This document shows, in pieces, positions 1 through 8,795 of a stretch of 64,000 bases of DNA. The stretch spans positions 97,632 through 161,631 of the forward strand of contig NZ_RKHR01000008.1 of NCBI RefSeq assembly GCF_003752585.1, written 5' to 3'. The first letter of the stretch is position 1. Each line of letters starts with the position of its first letter. Position numbers and translations under genes: made by a program. Source of the stretch: Sinobacterium caligoides. Its GTDB lineage: Bacteria; Pseudomonadota; Gammaproteobacteria; Pseudomonadales; Sinobacteriaceae. The notes beneath the pieces are model-generated. The model saw only the letters and a program-made list of their open reading frames with translations, did not search any database and was not told where the DNA came from.

Positions 1-39
1 ACTGTATGCTACGACCATGATCACCCACCCACAAAAAAA

Positions 40-59
40 TACTGTACAAAAAAACAGTA
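40..59. promoter_or_regulatory. LexA (SOS) box
   Basis: The site reads TACTGT-N8-ACAGTA, a perfect match to the gammaproteobacterial LexA palindrome (CTGT-N8-ACAG, with the outer TA on both sides). It lies 230 bp before cobB and about 20 bp from a possible leftward start codon at 16-18, so it more likely controls a gene that begins at the window's left edge. Which gene that is cannot be seen. Confidence 0.8.
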
Positions 60-116
60 TATCAGCGTTTGTGTGCAATGTGCCAACCGTCCAATCATCC
101 CTGCTATCATTTCCAC

Positions 117-176
117 ACTCACTACGACACTCACCACGACACTCACACGACAGTCACACGACAGTCACACGACAGT
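117..176. repeat. 11-bp tandem repeat
   Basis: Three perfect tandem copies of CACACGACAGT occupy 144-176 and are preceded by degenerate copies from about 117. The array lies in the non-coding stretch before cobB. Reading frames through it look like repeat artefacts. Confidence 0.8.
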
Positions 177-290
177 CATTACTGTAATAACGACTCATCC
201 CCTGCCTCGCTGTTATCCCGCAGCACTATCATCACCTCATCGGTTTGCTTACACTAGCGGCACTTTTAATCTCGTCACAGGTGAACCATC

Positions 291-1001
291 GTGAGCCACG
301 CTATTGTCATCCTCACCGGTGCCGGCATCTCCGCCGAATCCGGCCTACAAACCTTCCGCGCCGCCGACGGCCTGTGGGAGAATCATCGCATCGAGGACGT
401 TGCGACGCCGGAGGGGTTTGCCAAGGACCCGTTAAAAGTACAGGCGTTCTACAACACACGCAGGCAGCAGCTGCTCTCCGACGAAGTGAGCGCCAACCCA
501 GCGCACTATGCTCTGGCTAAGCTGGAGCGCGAATTCCCCGGCGAAGTCCTTATCGTCACGCAAAATATCGACGACCTACACGAGCGCGCCGGCAGCCAGA
601 ATGTGCTGCATATGCATGGCGAACTACTGCAGATGCGCTGTGTCGAGAGCGGCCAAGTCTTCCCTGTTCACGACGACATCACCGCCGAACAGCGCTGCGC
701 CTGCTGTCAGAAGGCGGGCACCCTGCGCCCCAATATTGTCTGGTTTGGTGAGATGCCGCTAGGCATGAGCAAGATCGAGCAGGCCATCCAGCGCTGCGAC
801 CACTTTGTTGCCATCGGCACCAGCGGCCACGTCTACCCCGCCGCCGGCTTCGTCGCCGAAGCCAACAGCAGCGGCGCCCACAGCCTAGAGATTAATCTCG
901 AGCCCTCACTAGTGAACTCGGCATTCCAACAGACGCTGATCGGCAAGGCGAGCGTACGGGTACCTGAGTGGGTAGAACAGCAACTCAGTGGCCTCAAATA
1001 G
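291..1001 (+). CDS. cobB: NAD-dependent protein deacylase (sirtuin) CobB
   Basis: Class III sirtuin of 236 residues that removes acyl groups from lysines using NAD+, releasing nicotinamide and O-acyl-ADP-ribose; cytosolic. Visible motifs are the NAD-binding GAGISAESG (residues 10-18), TQNIDDLHERAG, the catalytic His of MHGE (His109), and a zinc site of Cys residues around RC and CACC. Tyr54 and Arg57 in FYNTRR correspond to the Tyr/Arg pair of E. coli CobB that binds acidic acyl groups, so desuccinylase or demalonylase activity is expected beside deacetylation. The start is GTG. A glutaredoxin gene follows after 9 bp, so the two are probably co-transcribed. Length is normal for bacterial CobB without the N-terminal extension. 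Confidence 0.95.
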   Translation: MSHAIVILTGAGISAESGLQTFRAADGLWENHRIEDVATPEGFAKDPLKVQAFYNTRRQQLLSDEVSANPAHYALAKLEREFPGEVLIVTQNIDDLHERAGSQNVLHMHGELLQMRCVESGQVFPVHDDITAEQRCACCQKAGTLRPNIVWFGEMPLGMSKIEQAIQRCDHFVAIGTSGHVYPAAGFVAEANSSGAHSLEINLEPSLVNSAFQQTLIGKASVRVPEWVEQQLSGLK

Positions 1002-1010
1002 GAAACCAGC

Positions 1011-1250
1011 ATGTTAAAGATCACCCTCTATAGCGCCGACAAGTGCCCACACTGTAAGAGCGCCAAGGCCTTTCTCAAGCAGCGTAAACTGGCCTTCGTC
1101 GAGCTCAACGTCGACCGTAACCGGCGTGCCGCCAAGGAGCTACAGCGCCTCGGTGCCCGCGGCCTGCCCTTCATCGTCATCGGCCAGCAAAGCCTGTCCG
1201 GCTTCGACGTGAAGAAACTCGAGCGCATGATTGCCAGCCAGCAGCGCTAG
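1011..1250 (+). CDS. Glutaredoxin-like thiol-disulfide protein
   Basis: A 79-residue thioredoxin-fold protein with an N-terminal beta strand followed by a CPHC dithiol active site (residues 12-15) and the GLPFIVIG segment that supplies the cis-proline and glutathione-binding region of glutaredoxins. It should reduce protein disulfides or mixed glutathione disulfides in the cytosol. The gene starts 9 bp after cobB, suggesting one transcript, and converges on a TetR gene 12 bp downstream. It resembles GrxC/NrdH-like short glutaredoxins, but the dithiol CPHC is not diagnostic of the exact subfamily. Confidence 0.88.
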   Translation: MLKITLYSADKCPHCKSAKAFLKQRKLAFVELNVDRNRRAAKELQRLGARGLPFIVIGQQSLSGFDVKKLERMIASQQR

Positions 1251-1262
1251 CTGGCATCGACG

Positions 1263-1865
1263 CTAATCGGTCAGTAGGTCGTAGAGAAAGGCTTCCGCTT
1301 GTCGGTAGCGCTGTAGATGCGGGTAGTCGGCATTGTTCACCCAGTGTTGGTTGATGTTGAATAACACCCCGGTACAGGCGACGGCGAGTAGCTCACTGGA
1401 ATAGTGACGAGTCAACTCGCCGCTCTGCTGCCCGGCACTGATCCAGCGCTGAAAATAGCGCTTATATTCTCGGAATGCGTTTGAGCGACTGTCCGGCCCG
1501 TGCAGCGAAAACTCATAGGCCGTCGCCACCTTGTAGGTGCGCCGCTCAAACTCGCCATAGCCTTCACGGCGAGCAATCGCACTGTCGACAACGTGCTGCA
1601 GGCGCTGACGAAAACGCGGGTATTGTTGCTCGGCCTCGCTGTATTCACGCCTCAACGTTAGTTGCGCCTGCTCGGCAACGACGGCACAGAGCACCGCCTC
1701 CTTGCAGGGAAAATAGGCATAAAACGTCCGCCGGGCAATATCGGCCCGCTCGCAGAGTTGCTGAATACTAATGTCGTCCAGTTCGCGCTCGGCAAACAAC
1801 GCCAGCGTCGCCTGCACGATACGCTGCCGCACCTCCTGCTGCCGCCGTGCTCGTCGACTCGTCAT
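1263..1865 (-). CDS. TetR/AcrR family transcriptional regulator
   Basis: A 200-residue regulator. The N-terminal half has the TetR helix-turn-helix layout: RQRIVQATLALFAERELDD, then ISIQQLCERADIARRTFYAYF, where the RRTFYAYF recognition helix is typical. The C-terminal ligand domain is not assignable. Its start codon overlaps the stop of the preceding TetR gene by 4 bp (ATGA), so the two regulators are translationally coupled. They are divergent from the flavin monooxygenase operon at 2790, the likely target. Confidence 0.9.
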   Translation of the reverse strand: MTSRRARRQQEVRQRIVQATLALFAERELDDISIQQLCERADIARRTFYAYFPCKEAVLCAVVAEQAQLTLRREYSEAEQQYPRFRQRLQHVVDSAIARREGYGEFERRTYKVATAYEFSLHGPDSRSNAFREYKRYFQRWISAGQQSGELTRHYSSELLAVACTGVLFNINQHWVNNADYPHLQRYRQAEAFLYDLLTD

Positions 1866-2527
1866 GACACACTCCCCGCCGGCGGCGTCATATGCTTACT
1901 GAGCAGTGCCAACATCATGCGGCGAAACTCATCATAATTGTCTACCCGCTGAGACGACAAAGCGGCAATGTCGGCGCCGGCCGGTAACTGTAAATACTTC
2001 AGCGCATCATCCTGAGCAATCCCCGTCTCGATGCCCTTGGTAAACTCACCCAACACCTCGGCGGAATAACAGCCGTCTAACTCGCCCGAGCGTGCCGCCG
2101 CACCGAACAGATGCTCGCTGCGCGCCTGGATCATGGTGCGCACCACCGCAGCCGACTCCTCGTCCATCTTATAGGTCGCCTGTAGGCCGTAGATCAACAG
2201 ATTCCAATGCAGCCAGCCCCAGCGCTCCGCGTCTCGCATGCCATAGCGACAAAAAAGATCGAATCTCTCCATCAGGCCCTGGGCCTGCCGCTCAGCATCG
2301 GCGCTGTTCTGGCCGTCGAGGGCGACAATATGGCGCAGGGTCAGTTCCATATAGGGTTGGTCGAGGCCGCTAAAGTGGTTGTAGAAAGTCTTGCGGGCGA
2401 CATCAGCACGCTCACAAAGCTCATCGATAGTGATCCCCGTATCCATCTCGGCAGAGAGATAATCTTCCAGAGCCTGCACGATACGATCGTGGGTCTCCTG
2501 TAGGCGGCGTGCGCGTCTATCGGACAT
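1862..2527 (-). CDS. TetR/AcrR family transcriptional regulator
   Basis: A 221-residue TetR-family repressor with the HTH signature ITIDELCERADVARKTFYNHF near residues 33-53. It is the first gene of a two-regulator operon and is clearly related to its downstream neighbour over the HTH (same RARRLQE/RARRQQE opening). Tandem related TetR genes next to one degradative operon suggest a duplication, perhaps giving heterodimers or two ligand specificities; that is inference. The start lies about 110 bp from an imperfect palindrome and a promoter facing the monooxygenase gene. Confidence 0.9.
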   Translation of the reverse strand: MSDRRARRLQETHDRIVQALEDYLSAEMDTGITIDELCERADVARKTFYNHFSGLDQPYMELTLRHIVALDGQNSADAERQAQGLMERFDLFCRYGMRDAERWGWLHWNLLIYGLQATYKMDEESAAVVRTMIQARSEHLFGAAARSGELDGCYSAEVLGEFTKGIETGIAQDDALKYLQLPAGADIAALSSQRVDNYDEFRRMMLALLSKHMTPPAGSVS

Positions 2528-2626
2528 TGAAGAGGGCCTCTAAGTGAAGTGGCGATCATACGGGAGGAAAATAATATAACAATATATAAAGATATACTCT
2601 TGTGTATTCTATAGCACTGAATTATA

Positions 2627-2702
2627 TTGCACTCATGTGTAAGAAGTACACACAAGTATAATAATATTGGCACGATGCTATTGCGACAATGCTATTGCGA
2701 CA
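2627..2702 (+). promoter_or_regulatory. Promoter/operator region of the monooxygenase operon
   Basis: A perfect TATAAT (2657-2662) is preceded by an inverted repeat TGTGTA-N5-TACACA (2636-2652) that occupies the -35 spacer position, the arrangement expected of a TetR-type operator. Just downstream are two perfect tandem copies of a 14-mer, ATGCTATTGCGACA (2675-2688 and 2689-2702). No good -35 hexamer is visible. Assignment to the adjacent TetR proteins is inference from location. Confidence 0.55.
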
Positions 2703-2789
2703 AGCCTGCGACAGACGGCCGCAACGGGAACCACTTTCCTCTGGCAGCACGCGACAGCGTCATTACGCAACACTGACAGGTGAAACACT

Positions 2790-4244
2790 ATGACTCGATC
2801 ACACTCCACACCCAGCGTTGGCATCATCGGGGCAGGCATGTCGGGCATGCTAATGGCCATCAAACTACTGCAACAGGGCAAGCGTAACTTCACCATCTTT
2901 GAACGGGCCAAGAAGGTCGGCGGTGTCTGGCGCGAGAACCGCTACCCCGGCGTCGCCTGCGATGTTGCCTCATTTTCATACTGCTATGAGTTTGAACCCA
3001 ATACGGAGTGGAGCAGACGGTTCTCCGGCGGTGCCGAAATCCAGGCCTACTTCGAGGGCATCGCCAAAAAATACCAACTGGATGACTACACCCAGTTCGA
3101 GACGACGGTAACCGCCGCCCGCTTTACCGACGAGCGCTGGCAGATTGAGACCAGCAGCGGCGAGCAACACAACTTCGACGTCCTCGTCGATGCAACAGGC
3201 CCGCTGAACGAGAAATTTTATCCCGACATCCCCGGCCTAGAGAACTTTCAAGGCACCACCCTACATACCGCCGACTGGGACGACGACTACGACCTCAACG
3301 GTAAACGTGTCGGCATCATCGGCTCCGGCTCCTCCGGGGTCCAGGCCACCTGGCCTATCGCCCAGCAGGCGACACAGCTCGATGTCTTTATACGCACCCC
3401 GCAGTGGGTAATGCCGACACCGAACACCGAATACGGGCCACTGGCCAAACAGCTGAAGCGGAAGGTGCCGCTACTGGGCTGGCTGACACGCAAGTTCTAC
3501 GACTGGGTCGGCGAGCAGTTTGGCCGCGCCGCCCTCGCCGATGGTTGGCGACGAAAGCTGGTGGCCTGGGCCTGTGAACACAACCTCAAACAGGTCAAAG
3601 ACGCTGAGCTGCGTGAGAAGCTACGCCCACAAGAACAGGCCATGTGTAAGCGCATGATCGTCTCCGACAGCTACTACAAGGCCCTACAGCAAGATAACGT
3701 GAGTGTTGAGCGCAGCGCCATCACGCAAATTGAGGCCGACGGCGTACGTACCGCCGACGGCGAGCTACACCCGCTAGATCTACTGGTGTTAGCCACCGGC
3801 TTCCGCCCCAATGTCTGGGGAGTCAAAGACATCACCGGCGTCGACGGTGCTAAGCTCGAAGACATCTGGCAGGATGAAGGCAGCCGCAACTATCAGTCCA
3901 TCGCCGTGCCAGGGCTCAGCAACTTCTTCATGTTAATAGGCCCCAACAGCCCAATCACCAACCTGTCGTTGATCGATATCGCCGATATCGGCGTCGACTA
4001 TGTGCTGCAGTGTCTCGACAAGATCGAGGCCGGCGAAATCAAGACGATGACACCGAAGAAGTCCGCCGCCGAAAAATTTGGCAGCGATCTCGCCGGCTCC
4101 TTCGACGACACCATCTGGGTCAGTGGTTGCTCCAGCTGGTACTTCGACGGTAGCACACTGCCACAGACCTGGCCCTGGGCGCCCTCTTATTATCGCGAGA
4201 AGCTGAAGACACCGACGCTGACGGACTTCCACATCACCTCTTAA
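2790..4244 (+). CDS. Flavin-containing monooxygenase (Baeyer-Villiger type)
   Basis: A 484-residue class B flavoprotein. It has an FAD-binding GxGxxG (GIIGAGMSG, residues 11-19), the Baeyer-Villiger fingerprint FxGxxxHxxxW (Phe153 to Trp163, FQGTTLHTADW), a second NADPH-binding GxGxxG (residues 175-183) and the LATGF motif near the C-terminal third. Enzymes of this class insert oxygen into ketones to give esters or lactones with NADPH and O2. The following gene is an alpha/beta hydrolase that could open such an ester, so the pair plausibly forms a ketone-degradation module. Divergent TetR genes and an operator-like palindrome suggest substrate-induced expression. The exact substrate cannot be read from sequence. 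Confidence 0.9.
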   Translation: MTRSHSTPSVGIIGAGMSGMLMAIKLLQQGKRNFTIFERAKKVGGVWRENRYPGVACDVASFSYCYEFEPNTEWSRRFSGGAEIQAYFEGIAKKYQLDDYTQFETTVTAARFTDERWQIETSSGEQHNFDVLVDATGPLNEKFYPDIPGLENFQGTTLHTADWDDDYDLNGKRVGIIGSGSSGVQATWPIAQQATQLDVFIRTPQWVMPTPNTEYGPLAKQLKRKVPLLGWLTRKFYDWVGEQFGRAALADGWRRKLVAWACEHNLKQVKDAELREKLRPQEQAMCKRMIVSDSYYKALQQDNVSVERSAITQIEADGVRTADGELHPLDLLVLATGFRPNVWGVKDITGVDGAKLEDIWQDEGSRNYQSIAVPGLSNFFMLIGPNSPITNLSLIDIADIGVDYVLQCLDKIEAGEIKTMTPKKSAAEKFGSDLAGSFDDTIWVSGCSSWYFDGSTLPQTWPWAPSYYREKLKTPTLTDFHITS

Positions 4245-4292
4245 GTAAGCACGGCCTAGATCCGCAGTAAACACCACAACAGGAGCAGCAAC

Positions 4293-5198
4293 ATGCAACA
4301 GCAAGCCAGTCACTTCACCGTCGACGGCACTCGTCTGCAGGCCTATTTTCACCGACCCGAGCGACACGACGACACCGCACTGCCGATCGTTGTCATGGGC
4401 AACGGCTTCGCCACCGAGTGGCAGTTCGGCACCCGCCCTGCCATCGAGGCCTTTACCGCCGCCGGTATTGCTACGATGAACTTCGACTATCGCAGCTTTG
4501 GTCAGAGCGATGGCGAACCCCGACAGGTGGTCGACATCCCCGGCCAACAAGACGACTTCCTCGCCGCCCTCGAGCACGCGCGTGCCCAGCCCTGGGTCGA
4601 CGCACGACGCATCATCATCTGGGGCAGCTCGCTCGGCGGCGGTCACGCCATCAGCATGGCCGCTCGCTTCCCTAGCGCCTTCGCGATGATCGCCCAGGTG
4701 CCTCACTGCTGTAGTCGTGCCGCCTTCAAGACGGTCGCGCTGGGCAACGTCCTCACCGGCATGAGCCGCGCCATCGCCGATTCACTGAAGGCCTTGTTTG
4801 GCGGCAAGCCAATACTGTTACCGGCCGTCGCCGAGCCCGAACAATATGCAGTGATGAACTATCCCGGCTGGCGCGAGAGCTACCAACAACACCTCGCCAA
4901 GGGCAGCACAACCTGGCAGAACAGTATCCCCGCCCGCTCGCTACTCAAGGGCGGCGACTACCGACCACTGCTCGTTGCCGAGCAAATTCGCTGCCCCAGC
5001 CTGCTCGTTGCCGCCCGCGACGACGCCGGCGTGCCGCTGGCATCGGTACGGCAGACCGCGGCGATGATCGCCAATGCACAGCTAAAAATCATCGACGGTG
5101 ACCACTTCGGCGTCTACTACGGGCCGCATATTGACGACGTCGTAGAGGCGGAGCTGACTTTCATTAAGCAACAGCTGCTACACGCAGAATCCAGCTAA
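4293..5198 (+). CDS. Alpha/beta hydrolase
   Basis: A 301-residue hydrolase with an early strand leading to an oxyanion HG-equivalent (MGNGFATEW), then the nucleophile elbow GSSLGG near residue 112 with Ser as nucleophile. A late Asp (AARDDAGVP) and His (IDGDHFGVYYG) complete the triad. The layout resembles the X-Pro dipeptidyl-peptidase/dienelactone-hydrolase-like branch with a lid region in the middle. It lies 48 bp after the Baeyer-Villiger-type monooxygenase with a good AGGAG ribosome site, so it may cleave the ester or lactone produced. No signal peptide is seen, so it should be cytosolic. Confidence 0.85.
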   Translation: MQQQASHFTVDGTRLQAYFHRPERHDDTALPIVVMGNGFATEWQFGTRPAIEAFTAAGIATMNFDYRSFGQSDGEPRQVVDIPGQQDDFLAALEHARAQPWVDARRIIIWGSSLGGGHAISMAARFPSAFAMIAQVPHCCSRAAFKTVALGNVLTGMSRAIADSLKALFGGKPILLPAVAEPEQYAVMNYPGWRESYQQHLAKGSTTWQNSIPARSLLKGGDYRPLLVAEQIRCPSLLVAARDDAGVPLASVRQTAAMIANAQLKIIDGDHFGVYYGPHIDDVVEAELTFIKQQLLHAESS

Positions 5199-5254
5199 CC
5201 CCCGATACAAGCACTTAGCGCATAAAGCCATTTCATGCTAGCTTTGAATGAGGA

Positions 5255-5297
5255 GATCGTCACGCTCGACTTGAAAGAGAAAAAGAGCGTGACGATC
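5255..5297. terminator. 13-bp perfect inverted repeat
   Basis: GATCGTCACGCTC (5255-5267) and its exact complement (5285-5297) enclose a 17-nt loop. It lies after the hydrolase and 38 bp before the PepSY gene. There is no T-tract, so it may be a Rho-linked 3' structure or an operator for the PepSY gene rather than an intrinsic terminator. Confidence 0.5.
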
Positions 5298-5335
5298 ATA
5301 AAACTGTGCCTACGACTCAGCTATCGAGGTGATTT

Positions 5336-5632
5336 ATGCTCCGATCCATTCTAACCGTCGCCACCATTATGGCGCTGCAACCCGCCTTCGCCGACGAGCA
5401 ACCTCCCGCCAACGCTCAATCCCTCTCTACGATCGTCAAAGCTTTAGAGAGCAAAGGCTATAGCCCTATCACCGAGATTTCCATCGAACACGGCGCCTGG
5501 GAAGTGGAAGCTTACAAGGACGGGCACCCACGCGAAATGGTCGTCGATGCCGTCAGTGGCGAAATTATCTCCGACACCCCCGACGTCGATGTCTATCGCC
5601 AGGGCCGCGCCAAGCATCATCACGACCACTAG
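5336..5632 (+). CDS. Secreted PepSY-domain protein
   Basis: A 98-residue protein starting with a short signal peptide (about residues 1-19, ending near AFA-DE). The remainder is a single PepSY-type unit, with 'SKGYSPITEISIEHGAWEVEAYKDG' split over its first strands (here shown only to mark position) and EMVVDAVSGEIIS typical of the second half. The C-terminus is His-rich (HHHDH), hinting at metal binding. PepSY domains are usually periplasmic inhibitors or metal-linked modules; similar small proteins often sit beside two-component systems, but none is visible here. Confidence 0.8.
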   Translation: MLRSILTVATIMALQPAFADEQPPANAQSLSTIVKALESKGYSPITEISIEHGAWEVEAYKDGHPREMVVDAVSGEIISDTPDVDVYRQGRAKHHHDH

Positions 5633-5641
5633 ACAAACAAC

Positions 5642-5675
5642 ACGCAACAGGCTGAATCCACATCAGCCTGTGCGT
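5642..5675 (+). terminator. Hairpin after the PepSY gene
   Basis: CAGGCTGA (5648-5655) pairs with TCAGCCTG (5663-5670), and the stem extends through ACGCA/TGCGT with one bulged A. It follows the PepSY stop codon by 10 bp. There is no strong T-run, so it is a weak or Rho-assisted terminator at best. Confidence 0.45.
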
Positions 5676-5815
5676 CCCGCCAGCTTCGTGACACACACCG
5701 CGCCTGCACACGCCGTTAACTAGCCAAATCTAACGATATCTTCTTGCATCGTCAGATAAAAAACATATTCTTAAAAATAAAAATCACTCAGCTCCGGCAA
5801 TCAAGAGCCATAAAT

Positions 5816-6349
5816 ATGCCCCAACAAACAGACAGAGTCAGCCTGAGGTACGCCACGGCTGACGACGCAGCAGTACTGTTTCATTACACCGGTGATGTAA
5901 CCGCCAGCAAATTTCTCGCCCGCAAGCCACATAGTAGCCCCGGGCAAACAGCGAAAATGCTTGCTAGGCTCTCAACCGAAGAGAGCCTGGCAGATCATGG
6001 ACTCTGTGTCTGGGTTATCCAAGAAAACAGCAGCGGCTCAGTGCTAGGCATGATTACCGTTGTCGAAAGCGCGACCAGCGTAGCGCTTCACTTCGGCCTG
6101 CTTAGCAGCGCAACCGGTCAGGGCTTCGCCTCAGAGGCACTACGTTTAGCCGCTGATAGTTATGCCGCTGAAGCAGACAACAAGAGCATCATCTCCTTTA
6201 CCGATCAGGAGAATCTTGCCGCCCAACACAGCCTAACCAGCGCAGATTTTCACTATACCGGCAGCCAGGCAGCCTTCTATGTCGCACCACAGCTGTCGAA
6301 TGCAAAGCGTGATGTCTTCTGCTATGCCTACAAACACGATGAGTGGTAA
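5816..6349 (+). CDS. GNAT-like acetyltransferase
   Basis: A 177-residue protein from the ATG at 5816. An upstream in-frame TTG at 5744 has no good ribosome site and adds a basic stretch unlike the family, so I reject it. The order of elements fits the GNAT fold: an opening VSLRYATADDAAVLFHYTG, a central strand ending SVLGMITVVES, an acetyl-CoA-loop position GQGFASEALRLAADSY and a C-terminal FHYTGSQAAFYV. The pyrophosphate loop is a recognisable but non-canonical Q/RxxGxG/A. A second GNAT gene follows about 110 bp later on the same strand. Substrate unknown. Confidence 0.65.
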   Translation: MPQQTDRVSLRYATADDAAVLFHYTGDVTASKFLARKPHSSPGQTAKMLARLSTEESLADHGLCVWVIQENSSGSVLGMITVVESATSVALHFGLLSSATGQGFASEALRLAADSYAAEADNKSIISFTDQENLAAQHSLTSADFHYTGSQAAFYVAPQLSNAKRDVFCYAYKHDEW

Positions 6350-6457
6350 ACATTACCCACTGTTAAAAAATATTTTTTTAACCATAAGACGAAAGACGCA
6401 CACCTCATCGGCCATCAAAAAATCAACAAAAAATAACAGCAGTACAGAGAATAACCC

Positions 6458-6991
6458 ATGATTAAAAATGACCAAATAATAATTCGCGCGATCGCCGAGA
6501 GAGATCTCGAGGAACTTATCGTCGTGCTCGGCGATAACGATGCTCTCGGCGACTTCATGCCCGGCGACTTTGTTTCCGAAGCGACGTTTAAAAAAAACTT
6601 TCAAGAACACGGTTTCATTCGCGAAAAATCAGAGCGCTATGTCATCACCTGCCGAGAAGGAAGACTGTTAGGCTCTATTGGCCTATTTAAATCGATCCCC
6701 TACGTCGATGGTTTAGAGCTTGGCTACTATATCTTTAACCACGAGTGTCGCGGCAAGGGCTATGCTAGCCAGGCCGTCAGGTTACTCGCCAATCATCTAT
6801 TTAAAACCAGAAGGATCAATCGCCTCGAATTAAGAATGGCAGTAGCAAACACGCCGTCAGTACGGGTGGCAGTGAAGGCGGGCTTCACCCACGAAGGCAT
6901 ACTGAGAGAGGCATCGTTTGCCAACGGCGAGTACCATGATATGCACAGTTATGCACTGTTACGCCGCGAATGGGCGGCGACGCGGCAATAA
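6458..6991 (+). CDS. GNAT N-acetyltransferase, RimJ/RimL type
   Basis: A 177-residue acetyltransferase. Residues at about 99-108 carry the acetyl-CoA loop CRGKGYASQA after the strand GLELGYYIFN. Then come NRLELRMAVANTPSVRVAVKAGFTHEG, the helix-strand signature of the RimJ/RimL/YdaF branch, and a closing DMHSYALLRREW. This group acetylates N-terminal amines of ribosomal proteins, or antibiotics and small amines. It is the second of two adjacent acetyltransferase genes; the intervening 100 bp is AT-rich and has no clear terminator. Confidence 0.88.
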   Translation: MIKNDQIIIRAIAERDLEELIVVLGDNDALGDFMPGDFVSEATFKKNFQEHGFIREKSERYVITCREGRLLGSIGLFKSIPYVDGLELGYYIFNHECRGKGYASQAVRLLANHLFKTRRINRLELRMAVANTPSVRVAVKAGFTHEGILREASFANGEYHDMHSYALLRREWAATRQ

Positions 6992-7040
6992 ATAAAAGGC
7001 CTGTTATCAACGACACCACCATCACCGCGCACCTATCGAG

Positions 7041-8795
7041 TTAGTTTTTAAAACCAACAATTTTCGTATTAATCCCTCCTCTTGAAGACATCACGGTGAT
7101 GGTGGCGGGAACATCGGCCTCATCCATCTTGATCACCATTCGAAACCTATCATTTTTTTTAGGATGGATGGGCATTTCCCCATAATCGACTAGTGTAAGC
7201 TTAATGTCATCGACACCTTCAGAGCTCCTGGCAACGACCGTCAATTTACCATTACTTCGATTATATTTTGCAGTGCCAAAAATCACGCTATCCACGACAC
7301 CGTCATCAGTAGGTAAGGGCGGCGGATTATTAGGGTGACCATTAATCTTATGAATATTGTTCGCTGCGCGTTCGCCCTCATGTAGCGCACCGACGACGGT
7401 CGCAGGGTGGGTGGTATGCGATGCCTCACCGGCAAAGAAAATTCTATTGCCTGCCACCGGTGCCTGTAAGTCTTTGCGTTTACTTTCTTTTGCGGTGCTA
7501 TAAGTTCCCACCTTAGGATAGCTGTAGACACCTAAGGTATAAGGGTGAGCCCCCCAGTTTTGCACAATACTATCGACATAATTCTCAGACGCTGCGCCAA
7601 CGGCCTGCGGAAAAGTAATATCAAGGTCTGCCAGAATTGCGTTAACAATCGCCTTATCACCCGTTCCTTCATCAGCAGCCGCGGCTATCTCACTTAAACG
7701 CTGACCATTATCACCCATGGGATAACACATCATAATATGAGACTCGCTGCCGGACTTATAATCACTCGGTACCCAACAGCCAGATGCTAAACCCTCGGTG
7801 GTAATCCAGCTGAGCTGGCCTTCTGTCTCCCACCAAGCCGACTTAAAACGCATGGCAACTTTCATCCCCTGATCAATGCCAATCCCCTTGTAGGCACTCA
7901 CGGTTTTCGCAGGTAAGTTAGGGGTGAAATTAATTTTCTCAGCTTGTAAAACACCCAGTGATACCGTCACAATGACTTGCCGTGCCGCATGTAAATCACC
8001 ACTCTCAGTCGTCACAATCACATCATCACCACGGGTATCAATGGCGGTAACCGGGCTGGATAATAATAGCGTACTGCCTGCCATGACATCCTTCCACCAC
8101 ACTCCTTCTAATACATCTGAAAAACCGCGATTTTTATCGATAATACCGACGACCCCTTCGGACAAATCCCACTGATTATCTTGTAAGGCGAGGCTTCTGG
8201 CGCCAATTTTATCTAAAGACGTCGCATAATTCGCCCCAGCGATACCCTCGTCGTAAAGGTGGTAGGCACGATGACCAGGCCCCACGCCAAACTTATCTTC
8301 AACATCTTGCGCCAGAGTTGAGTTGGGGTCGGTGTGCAGGTTGGGCTTCCAATACCAGTTATTAAAGCCATTCGTCTCTTCAACATCTTGATCGTTAGAA
8401 CACTTTATTGCCGCACTTTTTTTCTCCCAACAGGTGTTGGTTCCGCCGTCCATCGAGGCAGCCTCGCTGCCTAGGTAAATGTCACCATAGATTTTATTGC
8501 CATATTTTTTCTTCACAGCTGAATAGATTGGGTTATTAGATGTGTAGTGCTCCTCCGCCCCCAGTTCTATGCGTATATCGCCGAGCTGGGCACTGTATAC
8601 CCGGCCACCGATACGGCCGGTCGCCTCAATGACAAGAACATCATAGCCATCGTCGATTAAAGTCTTTGCTGCGTACAGACCGGCAGTACCGGCACCAACG
8701 ACGATCACGTCGTGTGTGCTGTTCGCCGTCCAAGCGTTTGCTGTTAACAGTGTCGCCGCTATAGCCGACAATGCAGAGCGAAAAAACAATTTCAT
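7041..8795 (-). CDS. Exported flavin monoamine oxidase family protein
   Basis: A 584-residue flavoprotein. An N-terminal signal peptide of about 22 residues (hydrophobic AIAATLLTANAWTA) is followed directly by the FAD dinucleotide motif VIVVGAGTAGLYAAK and the GG-doublet RIGGRV. Near residue 455 is the C-terminal FAD signature FFAGEASHTTHPATVVGALH, as in polyamine and monoamine oxidases. A C-terminal extension of about 90 residues after the oxidase domain contains a small beta-rich segment of unknown role. The protein should oxidise amines in the periplasm, giving aldehyde, ammonia and H2O2. No partner gene is adjacent. Confidence 0.88.
   Translation of the reverse strand: MKLFFRSALSAIAATLLTANAWTANSTHDVIVVGAGTAGLYAAKTLIDDGYDVLVIEATGRIGGRVYSAQLGDIRIELGAEEHYTSNNPIYSAVKKKYGNKIYGDIYLGSEAASMDGGTNTCWEKKSAAIKCSNDQDVEETNGFNNWYWKPNLHTDPNSTLAQDVEDKFGVGPGHRAYHLYDEGIAGANYATSLDKIGARSLALQDNQWDLSEGVVGIIDKNRGFSDVLEGVWWKDVMAGSTLLLSSPVTAIDTRGDDVIVTTESGDLHAARQVIVTVSLGVLQAEKINFTPNLPAKTVSAYKGIGIDQGMKVAMRFKSAWWETEGQLSWITTEGLASGCWVPSDYKSGSESHIMMCYPMGDNGQRLSEIAAAADEGTGDKAIVNAILADLDITFPQAVGAASENYVDSIVQNWGAHPYTLGVYSYPKVGTYSTAKESKRKDLQAPVAGNRIFFAGEASHTTHPATVVGALHEGERAANNIHKINGHPNNPPPLPTDDGVVDSVIFGTAKYNRSNGKLTVVARSSEGVDDIKLTLVDYGEMPIHPKKNDRFRMVIKMDEADVPATITVMSSRGGINTKIVGFKN

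Noticed and set aside
3933..4706. Minus-strand 257-codon frame
   Set aside because: Antisense shadow of the monooxygenase end and the alpha/beta hydrolase in GC-rich DNA.
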